Below are positions 18,959-27,200 of a DNA stretch of 52,046 bases, piece after piece. The notes beneath the pieces were generated by a model. The model saw nothing but the letters and a program-made list of their open reading frames with translations, was not told where the DNA came from and made no database searches. Origin of the DNA: Nitrosomonas sp. Lineage in GTDB: Bacteria > Pseudomonadota > Gammaproteobacteria > Burkholderiales > Nitrosomonadaceae. The stretch lies in the NCBI GenBank assembly GCA_021774265.1, contig JAJFJG010000025.1:1-52046 (forward strand). Direction: 5' to 3'. Position numbers and translations under genes: made by a program. Every line of letters starts with the position of its first letter. The first letter of the stretch is position 1.

Positions 18959-19579
18959 ATGAAAAAATCGATTGGAATATTTGTATTGTTAGTGGCAACT
19001 GTATTTGTATTTCCAACATGGGTTGTTGCAGGTATTTCACCTGATAAATTGGTTAAAGAGACTGTTCAGGAAGTGATTGATATTATTAATGAGGATGAAG
19101 CCATAAAATCCGGTAATAAGGAGAAGATGCTGGATTTAGTGGAAACTAAAATCATTCCTCACTTTGATTTTACTAGAATGACACGTCTGGCAATGGGGAA
19201 AAACTGGCGTAGTGCCAATGCTGAGCAACAAGCTGTCTTAGTGGAAGAATTTCGCACCTTATTGGTGCGCACCTATTCAAATACCTTAACCAGATATAGT
19301 GATGAAACAATTAATGTCACGCCTATTACTAATATTGGTGATGCAACCGAATCAACGGTTAGAACGCAAGTAATCCAAGGGCAGGGAAAGCAACCTGTGC
19401 CAATTGATTACAATATGGAAAAGCAGGCATCGGGTTGGAAAATATTCGATGTGACCGTTGCGGGTGTGAGTTTAATAACAAACTATCGCAGTTCATTCAA
19501 TAGCCAAATTCGTCGAGGTGGCGTTGATGGTTTGATTAAAACACTGGCATCTAAGAATGATTCATTAGAAGACAAGTGA
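18959..19579 (+). CDS. mlaC: Periplasmic phospholipid shuttle MlaC
   Basis: A periplasmic carrier that ferries phospholipid between MlaA at the outer membrane and MlaD. The 206-residue precursor has a signal peptide (MKKSIGIFVLLVATVFVFPTWVVA). The Tgt2/MlaC fold follows, with KIIPHFDFTRMTRLAMGKNW, LVRTYSNTLTRYSDE and the conserved end WKIFDVTVAGVSLITNYRSSFNSQI. It lies 61 bases after mlaD, with GAGGAAATA just upstream as RBS. Confidence 0.94.
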   Translation: MKKSIGIFVLLVATVFVFPTWVVAGISPDKLVKETVQEVIDIINEDEAIKSGNKEKMLDLVETKIIPHFDFTRMTRLAMGKNWRSANAEQQAVLVEEFRTLLVRTYSNTLTRYSDETINVTPITNIGDATESTVRTQVIQGQGKQPVPIDYNMEKQASGWKIFDVTVAGVSLITNYRSSFNSQIRRGGVDGLIKTLASKNDSLEDK

Positions 19580-19601
19580 CTGTTAGCTATATAGACATAA
19601 A

Positions 19602-19925
19602 TTGAAAATGATTGTACGTAAAGGTAATATCGTAAAGGTTGAGGGGGCTGTTACTGTCGATAATGCTTCTGTAATGACAGCAGAGGGCAATGAATTGCTG
19701 GACGAGCAGTGCCTAATTGTTGACTTAGCTGCAGTGGTAGATGTCGATTCTTCAATTGTTAGCATGTTATTGGAATGGTTACGAGTGGCTAATCGACATA
19801 ACTGTCAATTACAAATCATAAATCAACCAGAAAGTCTCAAAAGCCTTGTTCAATTGTACGGTGTCTCTGAGTTTATCCCGTCTGATGAAACGAACCGGGC
19901 AAAAGCAGAACAATGCGAAGCTTAA
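19602..19925 (+). CDS. mlaB: Mla accessory STAS-domain protein MlaB
   Basis: A small cytoplasmic STAS protein that binds MlaF and supports its ATPase activity. The 107-residue product shows strand-helix STAS features: EGAVTVDNASVMTAEGNELL, LIVDLAAVVDVDSSIVSMLLEWLRVAN (the conserved loop with D-S-S), and LQIINQPESLKSLVQLYGVSEFI. It is the last gene of the operon, 22 bases after mlaC. Its weak sequence conservation is normal for MlaB; position and fold make the call secure. Confidence 0.9.
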   Translation: MKMIVRKGNIVKVEGAVTVDNASVMTAEGNELLDEQCLIVDLAAVVDVDSSIVSMLLEWLRVANRHNCQLQIINQPESLKSLVQLYGVSEFIPSDETNRAKAEQCEA

Positions 19926-20038
19926 GTGTTTAAGAGTGAAATAAGCGGGGAGACTTAGAGTTTCTAATTTCTCATGGCAACGTTCTAGTTTATCCTTTGC
20001 GATCTTTTGTTGCATGTGAAACAAGTTTTATTAGAAGT

Positions 20039-20126
20039 GGAGAAGTGGCTGAGTGGCTTAAGGCGCACGCTTGGAAAGCGTGTGTACGGTAACGTACCGC
20101 GGGTTCGAATCCCGCCTTCTCCGCCA
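20039..20126 (+). tRNA. tRNA-Ser (anticodon GGA)
   Basis: An 88-nt gene with acceptor stem GGAGAAG/CTTCTCC, a discriminator G and an encoded CCA (20124-20126). The anticodon loop TTGGAAA gives GGA at 20073-20075. The long variable arm (GTACGG/CCGC region, about 20083-20100) is a class II feature, and the T-loop GGTTCGAATCC is intact. The gene is complete despite hosting an integrated element at its 3' end. Confidence 0.97.
20106..20126 (+). other. Probable left attachment site of the ICE (tRNA 3' end)
   Basis: The T-arm and acceptor 3' half of tRNA-Ser is the usual crossover region for tyrosine integrases. The integrase gene ends only 24 bases further on and points at the tRNA. The matching repeat at the other end is not in this window, so the core boundaries are inferred. 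Confidence 0.6.
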
Positions 20127-20149
20127 TTATTTTGTTTAAAATCAACGGT

Positions 20150-21307
20150 CTATTTATCAATGTTGCCCAAATGTTGTCCGTACATCTCGGCTGCCTTTGT
20201 CCCATGTTGCTCATTATTGTTAATCCAGCGCGCATATGTTTTAGCTGTAATTAATACATTAGAATGACCCATTTGCGCAGATATCCAGGCTATATTCTCA
20301 CCAGCCGACAACATCATTGATGCAAAAGTGTGGCGTGTTTGATATGGATTTCTGTAACGCACACCGGCTTTTTTCAATAATGGAATCCAGAATCCCTTCC
20401 TGATTTGCTGGTCGCCAGTCCATTGTCTGCTGGTGCGCGGATTTAAGAACGCTTTCCCGCCTTGTAATAGGGTGTGCAGCTTTTGATTGATCAGTGCGGC
20501 CTCTACATGTGGAAGCATGTCTATCTCCCGATTGCTTGATTTTGTTTTTGTAGATTCGTCAATATTGGCAGCGTAAGTATGCGCCTTGTTAATTTTTATT
20601 TTTTTTCGTTTCCAGTCAATATCCGTCCATTCTAAGGCAATTAGCTCTGAAGTCCTCATTCCAGTCCAAAAAAACACAATGCACTGGTTTTTTATAGATC
20701 CTGTCGCTTCTTTGATTATTGCCGCTTGCTCTTCTGCATTAAATGGGTCAGCGTGTGTCTTTTCTTTTGGCGGTTCATTGCGCTTGTACGTCCACCCAAA
20801 CAGAGGATTAATCGATATCAGGCCATCATGTTGAGCATCTTGCAAGGCGGCGCGAAGTGGACTCAAGATGTTTATAATCCTCTTATTTGAGCAATCCATA
20901 CTAGCCACCCAATTACGTACATCTGCACGTGTCAGCATTTGTAGTGTCATTTCACCAAATTTGGGTATTGCTAGGTTGTGTATGATTTTTCTATAATCTC
21001 TTAATGTGCTTGCTTTGATCGTTGGTTCTTTATTTGCCAACCATTCGGTAAGATAAGTTCTTACGGTGTATTGTGTGGGCGAGAATTTATGAGCATTCTT
21101 TGAATCCGGAAAAGTTACAGAATAATCAAAAGTACCGTTCTCTATTGCCAGCAAAATAACGGCACGGTGATTAGATGCACGTTTCAGGTTAGCGGGAGTG
21201 GGCTGCAGCTTGATCCGTTCGCGGCATTTTTGTCCTCGATAGTAGAAGCTGATGGCAATCGATGTTGCGCTGCCCGATGTGACGCCTGGATATTTGTTTC
21301 TGCCCAT
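20150..21307 (-). CDS. int: Tyrosine site-specific integrase of the ICE
   Basis: A 385-residue tyrosine recombinase expected to integrate and excise the element at the tRNA-Ser gene. The N-terminus resembles an arm-type binding domain (AISFYYRGQKCRERIKLQPT, as in DUF3596-type integrases). A SAM-like core-binding domain spans about 85-180 and the catalytic domain follows, with the first Arg in FFWTGMRTSELIALEW, the box II RHTFASMMLSAG (H-x-x-R type, preceded by YQT) and QMGHSNVLITAKTYARW with the nucleophilic Tyr. All catalytic residues look present. The gene runs toward the tRNA with its end 24 bp from it. The start overlaps the upstream putative excisionase frame by 124 nt. Confidence 0.93.
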   Translation of the reverse strand: MGRNKYPGVTSGSATSIAISFYYRGQKCRERIKLQPTPANLKRASNHRAVILLAIENGTFDYSVTFPDSKNAHKFSPTQYTVRTYLTEWLANKEPTIKASTLRDYRKIIHNLAIPKFGEMTLQMLTRADVRNWVASMDCSNKRIINILSPLRAALQDAQHDGLISINPLFGWTYKRNEPPKEKTHADPFNAEEQAAIIKEATGSIKNQCIVFFWTGMRTSELIALEWTDIDWKRKKIKINKAHTYAANIDESTKTKSSNREIDMLPHVEAALINQKLHTLLQGGKAFLNPRTSRQWTGDQQIRKGFWIPLLKKAGVRYRNPYQTRHTFASMMLSAGENIAWISAQMGHSNVLITAKTYARWINNNEQHGTKAAEMYGQHLGNIDK

Positions 21308-21471
21308 TTGTGATACCCGCTCATGCTAATTAATATTCTGCCGTCTGGTGCTTTAATATATTCGTGACCGCGTAACCAATCCCCGCGATAAATTTTAGAG
21401 TTTATCGCGTCCGTTGTATAGCCTGTTTCCTCACAGAATTTTTTAATGGTTATGTAGTTTGCGCTGGTCAT
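21184..21471 (-). CDS. xis: Putative excisionase
   Basis: A 95-residue protein whose first half (TIKKFCEETGYTTDAINSKI followed by YRGDWLRGHEYIKAPDGRIL) resembles winged-helix excisionases of the AlpA/Xis type that act with tyrosine integrases. It lies immediately upstream of int on the same strand and overlaps it by 124 nt. The C-terminal 40 residues lie in the overlap and are of low information. A directionality factor is inferred from position and fold-like pattern only. Confidence 0.6.
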   Translation of the reverse strand: MTSANYITIKKFCEETGYTTDAINSKIYRGDWLRGHEYIKAPDGRILISMSGYHKWAETNIQASHRAAQHRLPSASTIEDKNAANGSSCSPLPLT

Positions 21472-21541
21472 CTGCGTTTCTGCCAGTAAAAAGTTTTCTC
21501 AGTGCATGTTATGTTTTCAAATGAATGTAAAAATTTATGTT

Positions 21542-21970
21542 TTAGCTCAAAATCACAAAGACCAATACCGCCGAAACTAATACCAGAGCGGCAGCCAGTA
21601 AATTTATAATGGCCGCCTGTCGGGAAATCCTAGTGAGATCACGGATTTCATGATTAATAGTGATTATGAATTTTTCGCTGATTAACTGCATGCTTTGGTC
21701 TATTAACTGATCGTTATTTTTGCTGAAATTGTTTTGTTGTGCATTAATCAGCGCATTGGCTTTTTTGCTGGCGACTGTTTGCCATTGATTAAAATTTCCC
21801 TGCAGGATTGCTTCATATTTGTTCAGCAATTCCGCATGGGCTTTTTCATTTTGTTCCAGCAACACTTCGTTTAGGGTATGCATCATGAGTACTGGATCAT
21901 CTCGAGACAGGACGATGCCATGCTCGGATGCCACCCTCTTGATTAGTACATCTAGCTTGTCGTTACTCAT
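21542..21970 (-). CDS. traM: Conjugal transfer protein TraM (RP4-like)
   Basis: A 142-residue protein with the RP4 TraM pattern: N-terminal KLDVLIKRVASEHGIVLSRDDPVLMMHTLNEVLLEQNEKA, then a long coiled coil and a C-terminal membrane helix (AAIINLLAAALVLVSAVLVFVIL). In IncP plasmids TraM is part of the traKLM operon next to oriT and aids transfer; its molecular role is not settled. It overlaps the traL stop by 4 nt (ATGA). Nothing abnormal. Confidence 0.82.
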   Translation of the reverse strand: MSNDKLDVLIKRVASEHGIVLSRDDPVLMMHTLNEVLLEQNEKAHAELLNKYEAILQGNFNQWQTVASKKANALINAQQNNFSKNNDQLIDQSMQLISEKFIITINHEIRDLTRISRQAAIINLLAAALVLVSAVLVFVILS

Positions 21971-22698
21971 GCCAGAACAGCAGCTACGCTCTCAAGATTG
22001 ACAAAGAGCTGCTTGCGAATAATCATTAACCTTTGGCGCACCATCACAGGCAAAGCGCTATTCTCCAGCGCTTCATCGAATGTGGATTTGGATTGAAGAA
22101 TCTCATTCAAGTCTTTACCAAAAGTTTCAGCCTTGTAATTTGGGATGCGAATAATGGCTGACACACGACTTTTGTTATCCACATAAGCCTTCATTTCTTC
22201 AAACTGCTTGCCATTCATGGTGACCTCTCCCCAATAGGGGTTTAGCCAGACAACAAACAGCGCTTCCCTGGGAAATTGTTTAATGAGCTGCACAAACCCA
22301 TTGAGTGTATCCAGCAGCGCCTGGCTGCCAGTTATGACGGTATGGATCACCAGCTTATGGCCCATATTCAAAAGCAAGGCTGGAATCTGGTTGCTGATGA
22401 GATAATGTGACATCGGTACAAAGGTGCTGGCACCATTATCAATAATGACATCGCTTTCTGCTTTGGCGATGAGTTCAATCAAGTCATCAAACTTTCTTGG
22501 ATCAATCTCATCATTGTTCATGACATTAATCTGGCGAACATTGAGTCGCTTAAAGCCATAGAATGTGGCGTTAACTGGGTCTGTATCGATGCACAAAGGA
22601 TTCCTGCCTTTTGCGACCTTATATTGCGCTAACGTGGATGATATGAACGATTTTCCTACGCCACCTTTACCTTGCAGAATCATATGTATTTTGGCCAT
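21967..22698 (-). CDS. traL: Conjugal transfer ATPase-like protein TraL (RP4-like)
   Basis: A 243-residue P-loop protein of the ParA/MinD-like class. It starts MAKIHMILQGKGGVGKSFIS (deviant Walker A KGGVGKS). VIIDNGAS and a possible switch region follow. It belongs with the TraL proteins encoded between traK and traM on IncP-type elements, not with the partition ParA. It overlaps traK by one base and traM by 4 nt, so the three genes are translationally coupled. A true IncC/ParA partner for KorB is not seen in this window. Confidence 0.85.
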   Translation of the reverse strand: MAKIHMILQGKGGVGKSFISSTLAQYKVAKGRNPLCIDTDPVNATFYGFKRLNVRQINVMNNDEIDPRKFDDLIELIAKAESDVIIDNGASTFVPMSHYLISNQIPALLLNMGHKLVIHTVITGSQALLDTLNGFVQLIKQFPREALFVVWLNPYWGEVTMNGKQFEEMKAYVDNKSRVSAIIRIPNYKAETFGKDLNEILQSKSTFDEALENSALPVMVRQRLMIIRKQLFVNLESVAAVLA

Positions 22699-23036
22699 CA
22701 GATTAACTCCTCTTTTTCAGTTGTAGAATTAAAACAAAACCCTTCATGATCATTTGGCGGTGATTTACTTTCTTCAATGCGCTGACTCTTCTTTTTATCT
22801 TCAAAAACATGTCGATTGACTAGCGTTCTGAACCATTGATAAGAACATTTAATTTTTTTCTCATGTTGCAACGTGTTCCAGACTTGCCGAACCGTCCATC
22901 CATCAGCTAACGCCTTAACAATTTCAGGCTTCAATGCAATAAACGCCGGTAAAAACTGTTTGCTGGTGTTTTTGTTTTTATCCGTATGAAGCGCGATACG
23001 TTCTGATAAAGATTTAGTCATCACAATTTTTTTCAA
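22698..23036 (-). CDS. traK: oriT-binding protein TraK (RP4-like)
   Basis: A 112-residue basic protein. A central helix-turn-helix-like stretch (KALADGWTVRQVWNTLQHEKK, then IKCSYQWFRTLVNRHVF) fits RP4 TraK, which binds and wraps DNA on the leading side of the nick. It is the first gene of traKLM, reading away from oriT. The expected target is the 220 bp between its start and the nick, where phased T-tracts are visible. The C-terminus is poorly conserved. Confidence 0.82.
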   Translation of the reverse strand: MKKIVMTKSLSERIALHTDKNKNTSKQFLPAFIALKPEIVKALADGWTVRQVWNTLQHEKKIKCSYQWFRTLVNRHVFEDKKKSQRIEESKSPPNDHEGFCFNSTTEKEELI

Positions 23037-23060
23037 AAAAATTTATTTTGGCGTCAAAAC

Positions 23061-23125
23061 TTTTTTTGTTTCTTTTAGCTTCTTTCAGTTTCTTTTAATT
23101 TCTTACCCTTTCTTTTTGTTTCCAG
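23061..23125. repeat. Phased T-tract repeats in oriT (likely TraK-bound bent DNA)
   Basis: Short units built on TTTCTTT recur every 10-11 bases (TTTCTTTTAGC, TTCTTTCAG, TTTCTTTTAA, TTTCTTACC, CTTTCTTTTTG, TTTCC). T-tracts in helical phase are expected to bend DNA. In RP4 the TraK-bound part of oriT is intrinsically curved and lies between nic and traK, as here. Confidence 0.6.
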
Positions 23126-23140
23126 CTGACTGTTATTTCA

Positions 23141-23160
23141 TTGAAAGAAGCTTCTTTCAA
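23141..23160. repeat. Perfect 20-bp palindrome in oriT
   Basis: TTGAAAGAAGCTTCTTTCAA is its own reverse complement. It lies between the phased T-tracts and the nick site, roughly 100 bp from nic. It is probably a protein-binding site (TraK or a repressor of the divergent traK/traJ promoters). Confidence 0.6.
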
Positions 23161-23249
23161 CTGTTTTTATACTGTTTTAAACTATGATATAACGAAAATA
23201 AAGTATTTGCAATCATCTGATATAGTGATAGTATATTAATTAAAACTCA

Positions 23250-23290
23250 CTGAACCGGGCAAGATATGTGGAGGTGGCCACCTCCACTCA
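23250..23290 (-). other. oriT: Origin of transfer: nick site plus hairpin
   Basis: Read on the minus strand, a perfect 20-bp palindrome GTGGAGGTGGCCACCTCCAC (23268-23287) is followed by ATATCTTG/CCCGG. This closely matches the RP4 nick region TATCCTG/CCCGG. The predicted nick is between 23260 and 23259. It lies between divergent traK and traJ exactly as in IncP plasmids, beside a MOBP relaxase with the matching active site. With this polarity traKLM and int would enter the recipient first and traI-traC last. Confidence 0.85.
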
Positions 23291-23347
23291 AAACTTATTT
23301 GCACAAGGTGTGCTCAACGTTGAACTTGCTCTACGAGGTAAACGGAA

Positions 23348-23716
23348 ATGACAACTAGACGACACCAAAAAACCACACCAAGAGAAACCAGACAAAAGCG
23401 CTTAAGGGTTCCTGTGCTAATAAAAGAGGAAGCTGAAATAAAAGCAAAGGCACAGGATGCAGGCTTATCTGTTGCTGAGTACCTACGCAATTTAGGCCTA
23501 GGCTATCAAGTGCCCAGTGTCATTGATAACAGGCAAGTTGATGCCCTGTTAAAAATCAACGGAGATCTTGGCAGATTGGGTGGCCTGATCAAGCTTTGGC
23601 TCACCAATGACGAGCGCACCCAATTGATTGGCAAGTCGCAACTTCATTTAACGCTGGACAGCATTAGAAGCACGCAGAACAGAATGCTGGACATGATCTT
23701 GAAATTAAGAAAGTAA
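23348..23716 (+). CDS. traJ: Relaxosome protein TraJ (RP4-like)
   Basis: A 122-residue DNA-binding accessory protein that recognises oriT and loads the TraI relaxase. The N-terminus is very basic (MTTRRHQKTTPRETRQKRLR). A ribbon-helix-helix-like segment follows (LRVPVLIKEEAEIKAKAQDAGLSVAEYLRNLGLGY), as in TraJ/MobC proteins. The C-terminus is helical. It reads away from oriT, and the relaxase gene follows 41 bases later, with a 13-bp palindrome in the gap. Confidence 0.85.
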   Translation: MTTRRHQKTTPRETRQKRLRVPVLIKEEAEIKAKAQDAGLSVAEYLRNLGLGYQVPSVIDNRQVDALLKINGDLGRLGGLIKLWLTNDERTQLIGKSQLHLTLDSIRSTQNRMLDMILKLRK

Positions 23717-23739
23717 CATTCGAAATATGTTTTTCTAAC

Positions 23740-23752
23740 TTAAGCAGCTTAA
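23740..23752. promoter_or_regulatory. 13-bp palindromic operator candidate upstream of traI
   Basis: TTAAGCAGCTTAA is an odd-length palindrome with a central A, in the traJ-traI gap and ending 5 bases before the traI ATG. The identical 13-mer occurs between korB and trbA (50554-50566). Its build recalls the RP4 KorB operator TTTAGCSGCTAAA, also 13 bp with an unpaired centre. Confidence 0.55.
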
Positions 23753-23757
23753 ATACG

Positions 23758-25341
23758 ATGATCGCTAAAATTATACCCATCAAGTCAGCACGCAAAAGCA
23801 GCTTCTCTGCGTTGATCAAGTATCTGACGGATCATCAAGACAAGTCTGAGCGTATCAGTCAGGTCATGGTTACGAATTGCTATTCGGAAGAGGTGACAGC
23901 CGGATTAATTGAAATTCAGAACACGCAAGACACGAATAAGCGCGCCAGATCCGATAAAACCTGTCACTTGGTTCTGAGCTTCCCAGAAGGCGAGCGTTTA
24001 CCACATACTGATTTGAATGGAATTGAAGAGAGATTTTGTGATGTCTTGGGTTTTGCAGACCATCAACGCATCAGTGTCGTCCATGACGACACCAATAACC
24101 TACACATCCATATTGCGATTAATAAGATTCATCCCAGGAAGCATACGATCCACAATCCGTTTTTTGATTACAAGAAAGTGGCCAGTCTCTGCGAGCAAAT
24201 CGAGCAGGAATATGGGCTAACAAAAGTAAACCATGAAACCAGGCATGAATCTGCAGCCGATACAGACATTGAAACCAAAGCCGGTGTTGAGAGTTTAATT
24301 GGCTGGATTAAACGAGAATGCCTTGATGAAATCAAGTGTGTAGATAACTGGCAGGATTTGCACAAAGTGTTAAAAAGAAATGGCCTTGAAATCAAGGAGC
24401 GAGGCAATGGCTTTGTATTTAAGTCAAATAATAGCATCGCTGTTAAGGCCAGCTCTGTTGATCGCTCGTTATCAAAAGGAAACTTAATCAAGAAACTAGG
24501 TGGCTTTGAATATATTGACGACACTCAAAATTCCAATAAGCCAGTTGATAAACAGTATCAATCCCGATCTCTACACGCTAAGCGTGATACGACAAACCTA
24601 TTTGCGCAATACCAGCGAGAACAACGTGAAGCTGCAACCGGGCGAGCAGAACAATGGGTAATACTGCGTAACAAAAGAGACCTATTAATTGAACGAGCCA
24701 AAAAGGATCAAAAGCTCAAACGATCCATTATTAAAAGCATTCATGCCGGATCATTTGCTAAAAAAATGATGGTTGGCGCAGCCCATCAGCAGTTCAAAGC
24801 CACCATAGACATCATCAAAGATGATTATCAAAAAGCCTATCAGGCTTCTATAACCCATCATCCTAGATTGGCCTGGCTGGATTGGCTGGTTAAAGAAGCC
24901 AAGCATGGCAATGATGAGGCGCTGGAAATCTTACGATCAAGAAGAACCAACCAGCACCAGGGAAATAATGTTTCCGGTGATCAACTCAACACTAACCCCA
25001 TAAAGGATGGTTTTGTCGAGACCATTACTAAAAATGGCACGATTGTTCGCAAAGTTGGATCTACCGTCATCCGGGATGATGGCAAGCGACTGATTGTCCT
25101 ACCGGAGACATCAAGTGAAGCATTGGCACATATCTTGCGAGTAGCAATACATCAATACGGTAATCATCTGGCGATCAATGGAACGGATCAATTTCGCACA
25201 GACATCGCGCAAGTTGCAGCACACAACAAAATGCGCATCACCTTCGATGATAAGGCACTGGAACAACACCGCCAGCAATTAATGAAACAGCAAATCATTT
25301 CAACAAAGCAAAAAACCAAAGCAAAAGGAATTTCATTATGA
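23758..25341 (+). CDS. traI: MOBP relaxase TraI
   Basis: Nicks oriT and pilots the transferred strand. The 527-residue protein starts MIAKIIPIKSARKSSFSALIKYL. Tyr22 falls at the same position as the catalytic Tyr of RP4 TraI. The His triad motif is HDDTNNLHIHIAINKIHP (about residues 102-119), with GFADHQRISVV just before it. The C-terminal part (about 420-510: TITKNGTIVRKVGSTVIRDD ...) resembles an LPD7-type polyvalent domain found on relaxases. It is shorter than the 732-residue RP4 TraI. The stop overlaps traG by 4 nt (ATGA). Confidence 0.93.
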   Translation: MIAKIIPIKSARKSSFSALIKYLTDHQDKSERISQVMVTNCYSEEVTAGLIEIQNTQDTNKRARSDKTCHLVLSFPEGERLPHTDLNGIEERFCDVLGFADHQRISVVHDDTNNLHIHIAINKIHPRKHTIHNPFFDYKKVASLCEQIEQEYGLTKVNHETRHESAADTDIETKAGVESLIGWIKRECLDEIKCVDNWQDLHKVLKRNGLEIKERGNGFVFKSNNSIAVKASSVDRSLSKGNLIKKLGGFEYIDDTQNSNKPVDKQYQSRSLHAKRDTTNLFAQYQREQREAATGRAEQWVILRNKRDLLIERAKKDQKLKRSIIKSIHAGSFAKKMMVGAAHQQFKATIDIIKDDYQKAYQASITHHPRLAWLDWLVKEAKHGNDEALEILRSRRTNQHQGNNVSGDQLNTNPIKDGFVETITKNGTIVRKVGSTVIRDDGKRLIVLPETSSEALAHILRVAIHQYGNHLAINGTDQFRTDIAQVAAHNKMRITFDDKALEQHRQQLMKQQIISTKQKTKAKGISL

Positions 25342-27200
25342 CAAAGAACAACAATCGTTTTGGGAAAGATGAAAGTGCTGCCAAGAATAAAAGAATTGTC
25401 GGTTTTATGACACTTATTTTTTTAGTTGGCGGGTTTCAAGTTGCTACACAATATTTTGCGCACAAATTCAATTATCAGCCGCAGTTAGGTGCTCATTTCA
25501 ATCATATCTACGAACCTTGGGAAATTCTGATATGGGCTGATAAATGGTATGGCCAGTATCCCAACATTTTTGACCTAGCCGCAAGTATCGGTGTTTTGTT
25601 TTCCGGCATTGGTTTGATACTCGTACTGATTGTTAAAATGGTGCTAGCTAATTCCTCCAGAACCAATCAAAGTTTGCATGGTTCTGCACGATGGGCAGAC
25701 AAGAAAGACATTGAAAAAGCTGGGTTACTGACAACAGCCCAGAACAAAAAAAGTGACGCGGTGTATGTCGGTGCATGGAAGGGCAAGTCCGGCAAAACGC
25801 ATTATCTAAAGCACCGTGGCCCAGAACATGTTTTATGTTACGCACCTACTCGCTCAGGTAAGGGCGTTGGTCTGGTAATACCGACTTTGTTGTCTTGGAC
25901 TCAGAGTGCGGTCATCACCGACCTAAAAGGTGAGTTATGGGCGATCACTGCTGGTTGGCGCAAATCCCATGCAAAAAATAAAACACTGCGTTTTGATCCA
26001 GCATCTGCGACAAACAGCATTTGCTGGAACCCATTAGATGAAATAGCCATTGGTACAGGAACAGAAGTTGCTGATGTACAAAACCTGGCAACCCTAATTG
26101 TTGATCCTGATGGCAAAGGGCTACAAACCCATTGGCAAAAAACTGGCCAAGCCCTTCTTGTGGGTGTGATTCTGCATGTGCTGTACAAGTCGCAGAGCGA
26201 AGGCACACCAGCCACATTGCCCACTGTTGACGCCATGCTGTCTGATCCTGACCGGGATGTACGAGAACTATGGATGGAAATGGTCATGCAAGATTATCTG
26301 AGTGGTCAAACACATCCCGTTGTCGCTGCTGCCGGACGAGACATGCTGGATCGCCCCGATGAAGAAGCGGGTTCAGTGTTATCGACGGCTAAGTCTTATT
26401 TGTCTCTATATCGCGACCCGATTGTCGCGCAAAACATCAGTGCATCAGATTTCAAAATCCGTGACCTAATGCATCATGATGATCCAGTCAGTTTGTATGT
26501 CGTATCAAACCCCAACGACAAGTCCCGACTACGCCCCTTGATTCGTATTCTGATCAATATGATCGTCAGAAAGTTAGCTGACCGAATGACGTTTAAAGAT
26601 GGGCAGCCCGTGGCGCATTACAAGCATAAATTACTATTGATGCTCGATGAATTTCCAAGTCTGGGCAAGCTGGAAATCTTCCAGGAGTCATTAGCCTTTA
26701 TTGCAGGCTACGGCATCAAAGCCTATTTGATCTGCCAGGACATCAACCAACTTAAAAGTCGGGAAACCGGATACGGTCATGATGAGGCCATTACTTCCAA
26801 CTGCCATATTCAAAATGCGTTCCCACCCAACCGTATTGAGACCGCAGAGCATCTATCTAAGCTAACCGGACAGACCACCGTCGTCAAGGAGCAGATCACC
26901 ACCAGTGGTCGCAGGTCATCCATGATGCACGGGCACGTCACGCGGACCATGCAAGAAACACAACGAGCGTTACTAACACCGGATGAGTGCATGCGAATGC
27001 AAAGTCCTGAGAAGGATGCTGATGGCAAGATCACCAAGCCGGGTGACATGATTATTTATGTGGCCGGTTATCCTGCGATTTATGGAAAACAGCCTTTGTA
27101 CTTCCAAGACAAAGTTTTTATTGCACGATCAGAAGTTAACCCGCCTGTTATTAGCGACAAAATAATTCAGCCAACCCTTGATGTTGAGGAAAGCACATGA
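25338..27200 (+). CDS. traG: Type IV coupling protein TraG (VirD4 family)
   Basis: Couples the relaxosome to the type IV secretion channel. The 620-residue product has two N-terminal membrane helices (about 21-40 and 75-103). The P-loop YAPTRSGKGVGLVIPTLL (Walker A) and LLLMLDEFPSLGKLE (Walker B) follow, with the VirD4 hallmark VITDLKGELWAITAGWR. Length and motif order match RP4 TraG. ATGA overlaps connect it to traI upstream and traF downstream. A nearly full-length, apparently intact gene. Confidence 0.95.
   Translation: MTKNNNRFGKDESAAKNKRIVGFMTLIFLVGGFQVATQYFAHKFNYQPQLGAHFNHIYEPWEILIWADKWYGQYPNIFDLAASIGVLFSGIGLILVLIVKMVLANSSRTNQSLHGSARWADKKDIEKAGLLTTAQNKKSDAVYVGAWKGKSGKTHYLKHRGPEHVLCYAPTRSGKGVGLVIPTLLSWTQSAVITDLKGELWAITAGWRKSHAKNKTLRFDPASATNSICWNPLDEIAIGTGTEVADVQNLATLIVDPDGKGLQTHWQKTGQALLVGVILHVLYKSQSEGTPATLPTVDAMLSDPDRDVRELWMEMVMQDYLSGQTHPVVAAAGRDMLDRPDEEAGSVLSTAKSYLSLYRDPIVAQNISASDFKIRDLMHHDDPVSLYVVSNPNDKSRLRPLIRILINMIVRKLADRMTFKDGQPVAHYKHKLLLMLDEFPSLGKLEIFQESLAFIAGYGIKAYLICQDINQLKSRETGYGHDEAITSNCHIQNAFPPNRIETAEHLSKLTGQTTVVKEQITTSGRRSSMMHGHVTRTMQETQRALLTPDECMRMQSPEKDADGKITKPGDMIIYVAGYPAIYGKQPLYFQDKVFIARSEVNPPVISDKIIQPTLDVEEST

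Noticed and set aside
21967-22698. traL as a partition ParA for KorB
   Set aside because: Its coupling with traK and traM and position at oriT match RP4 TraL rather than IncC.
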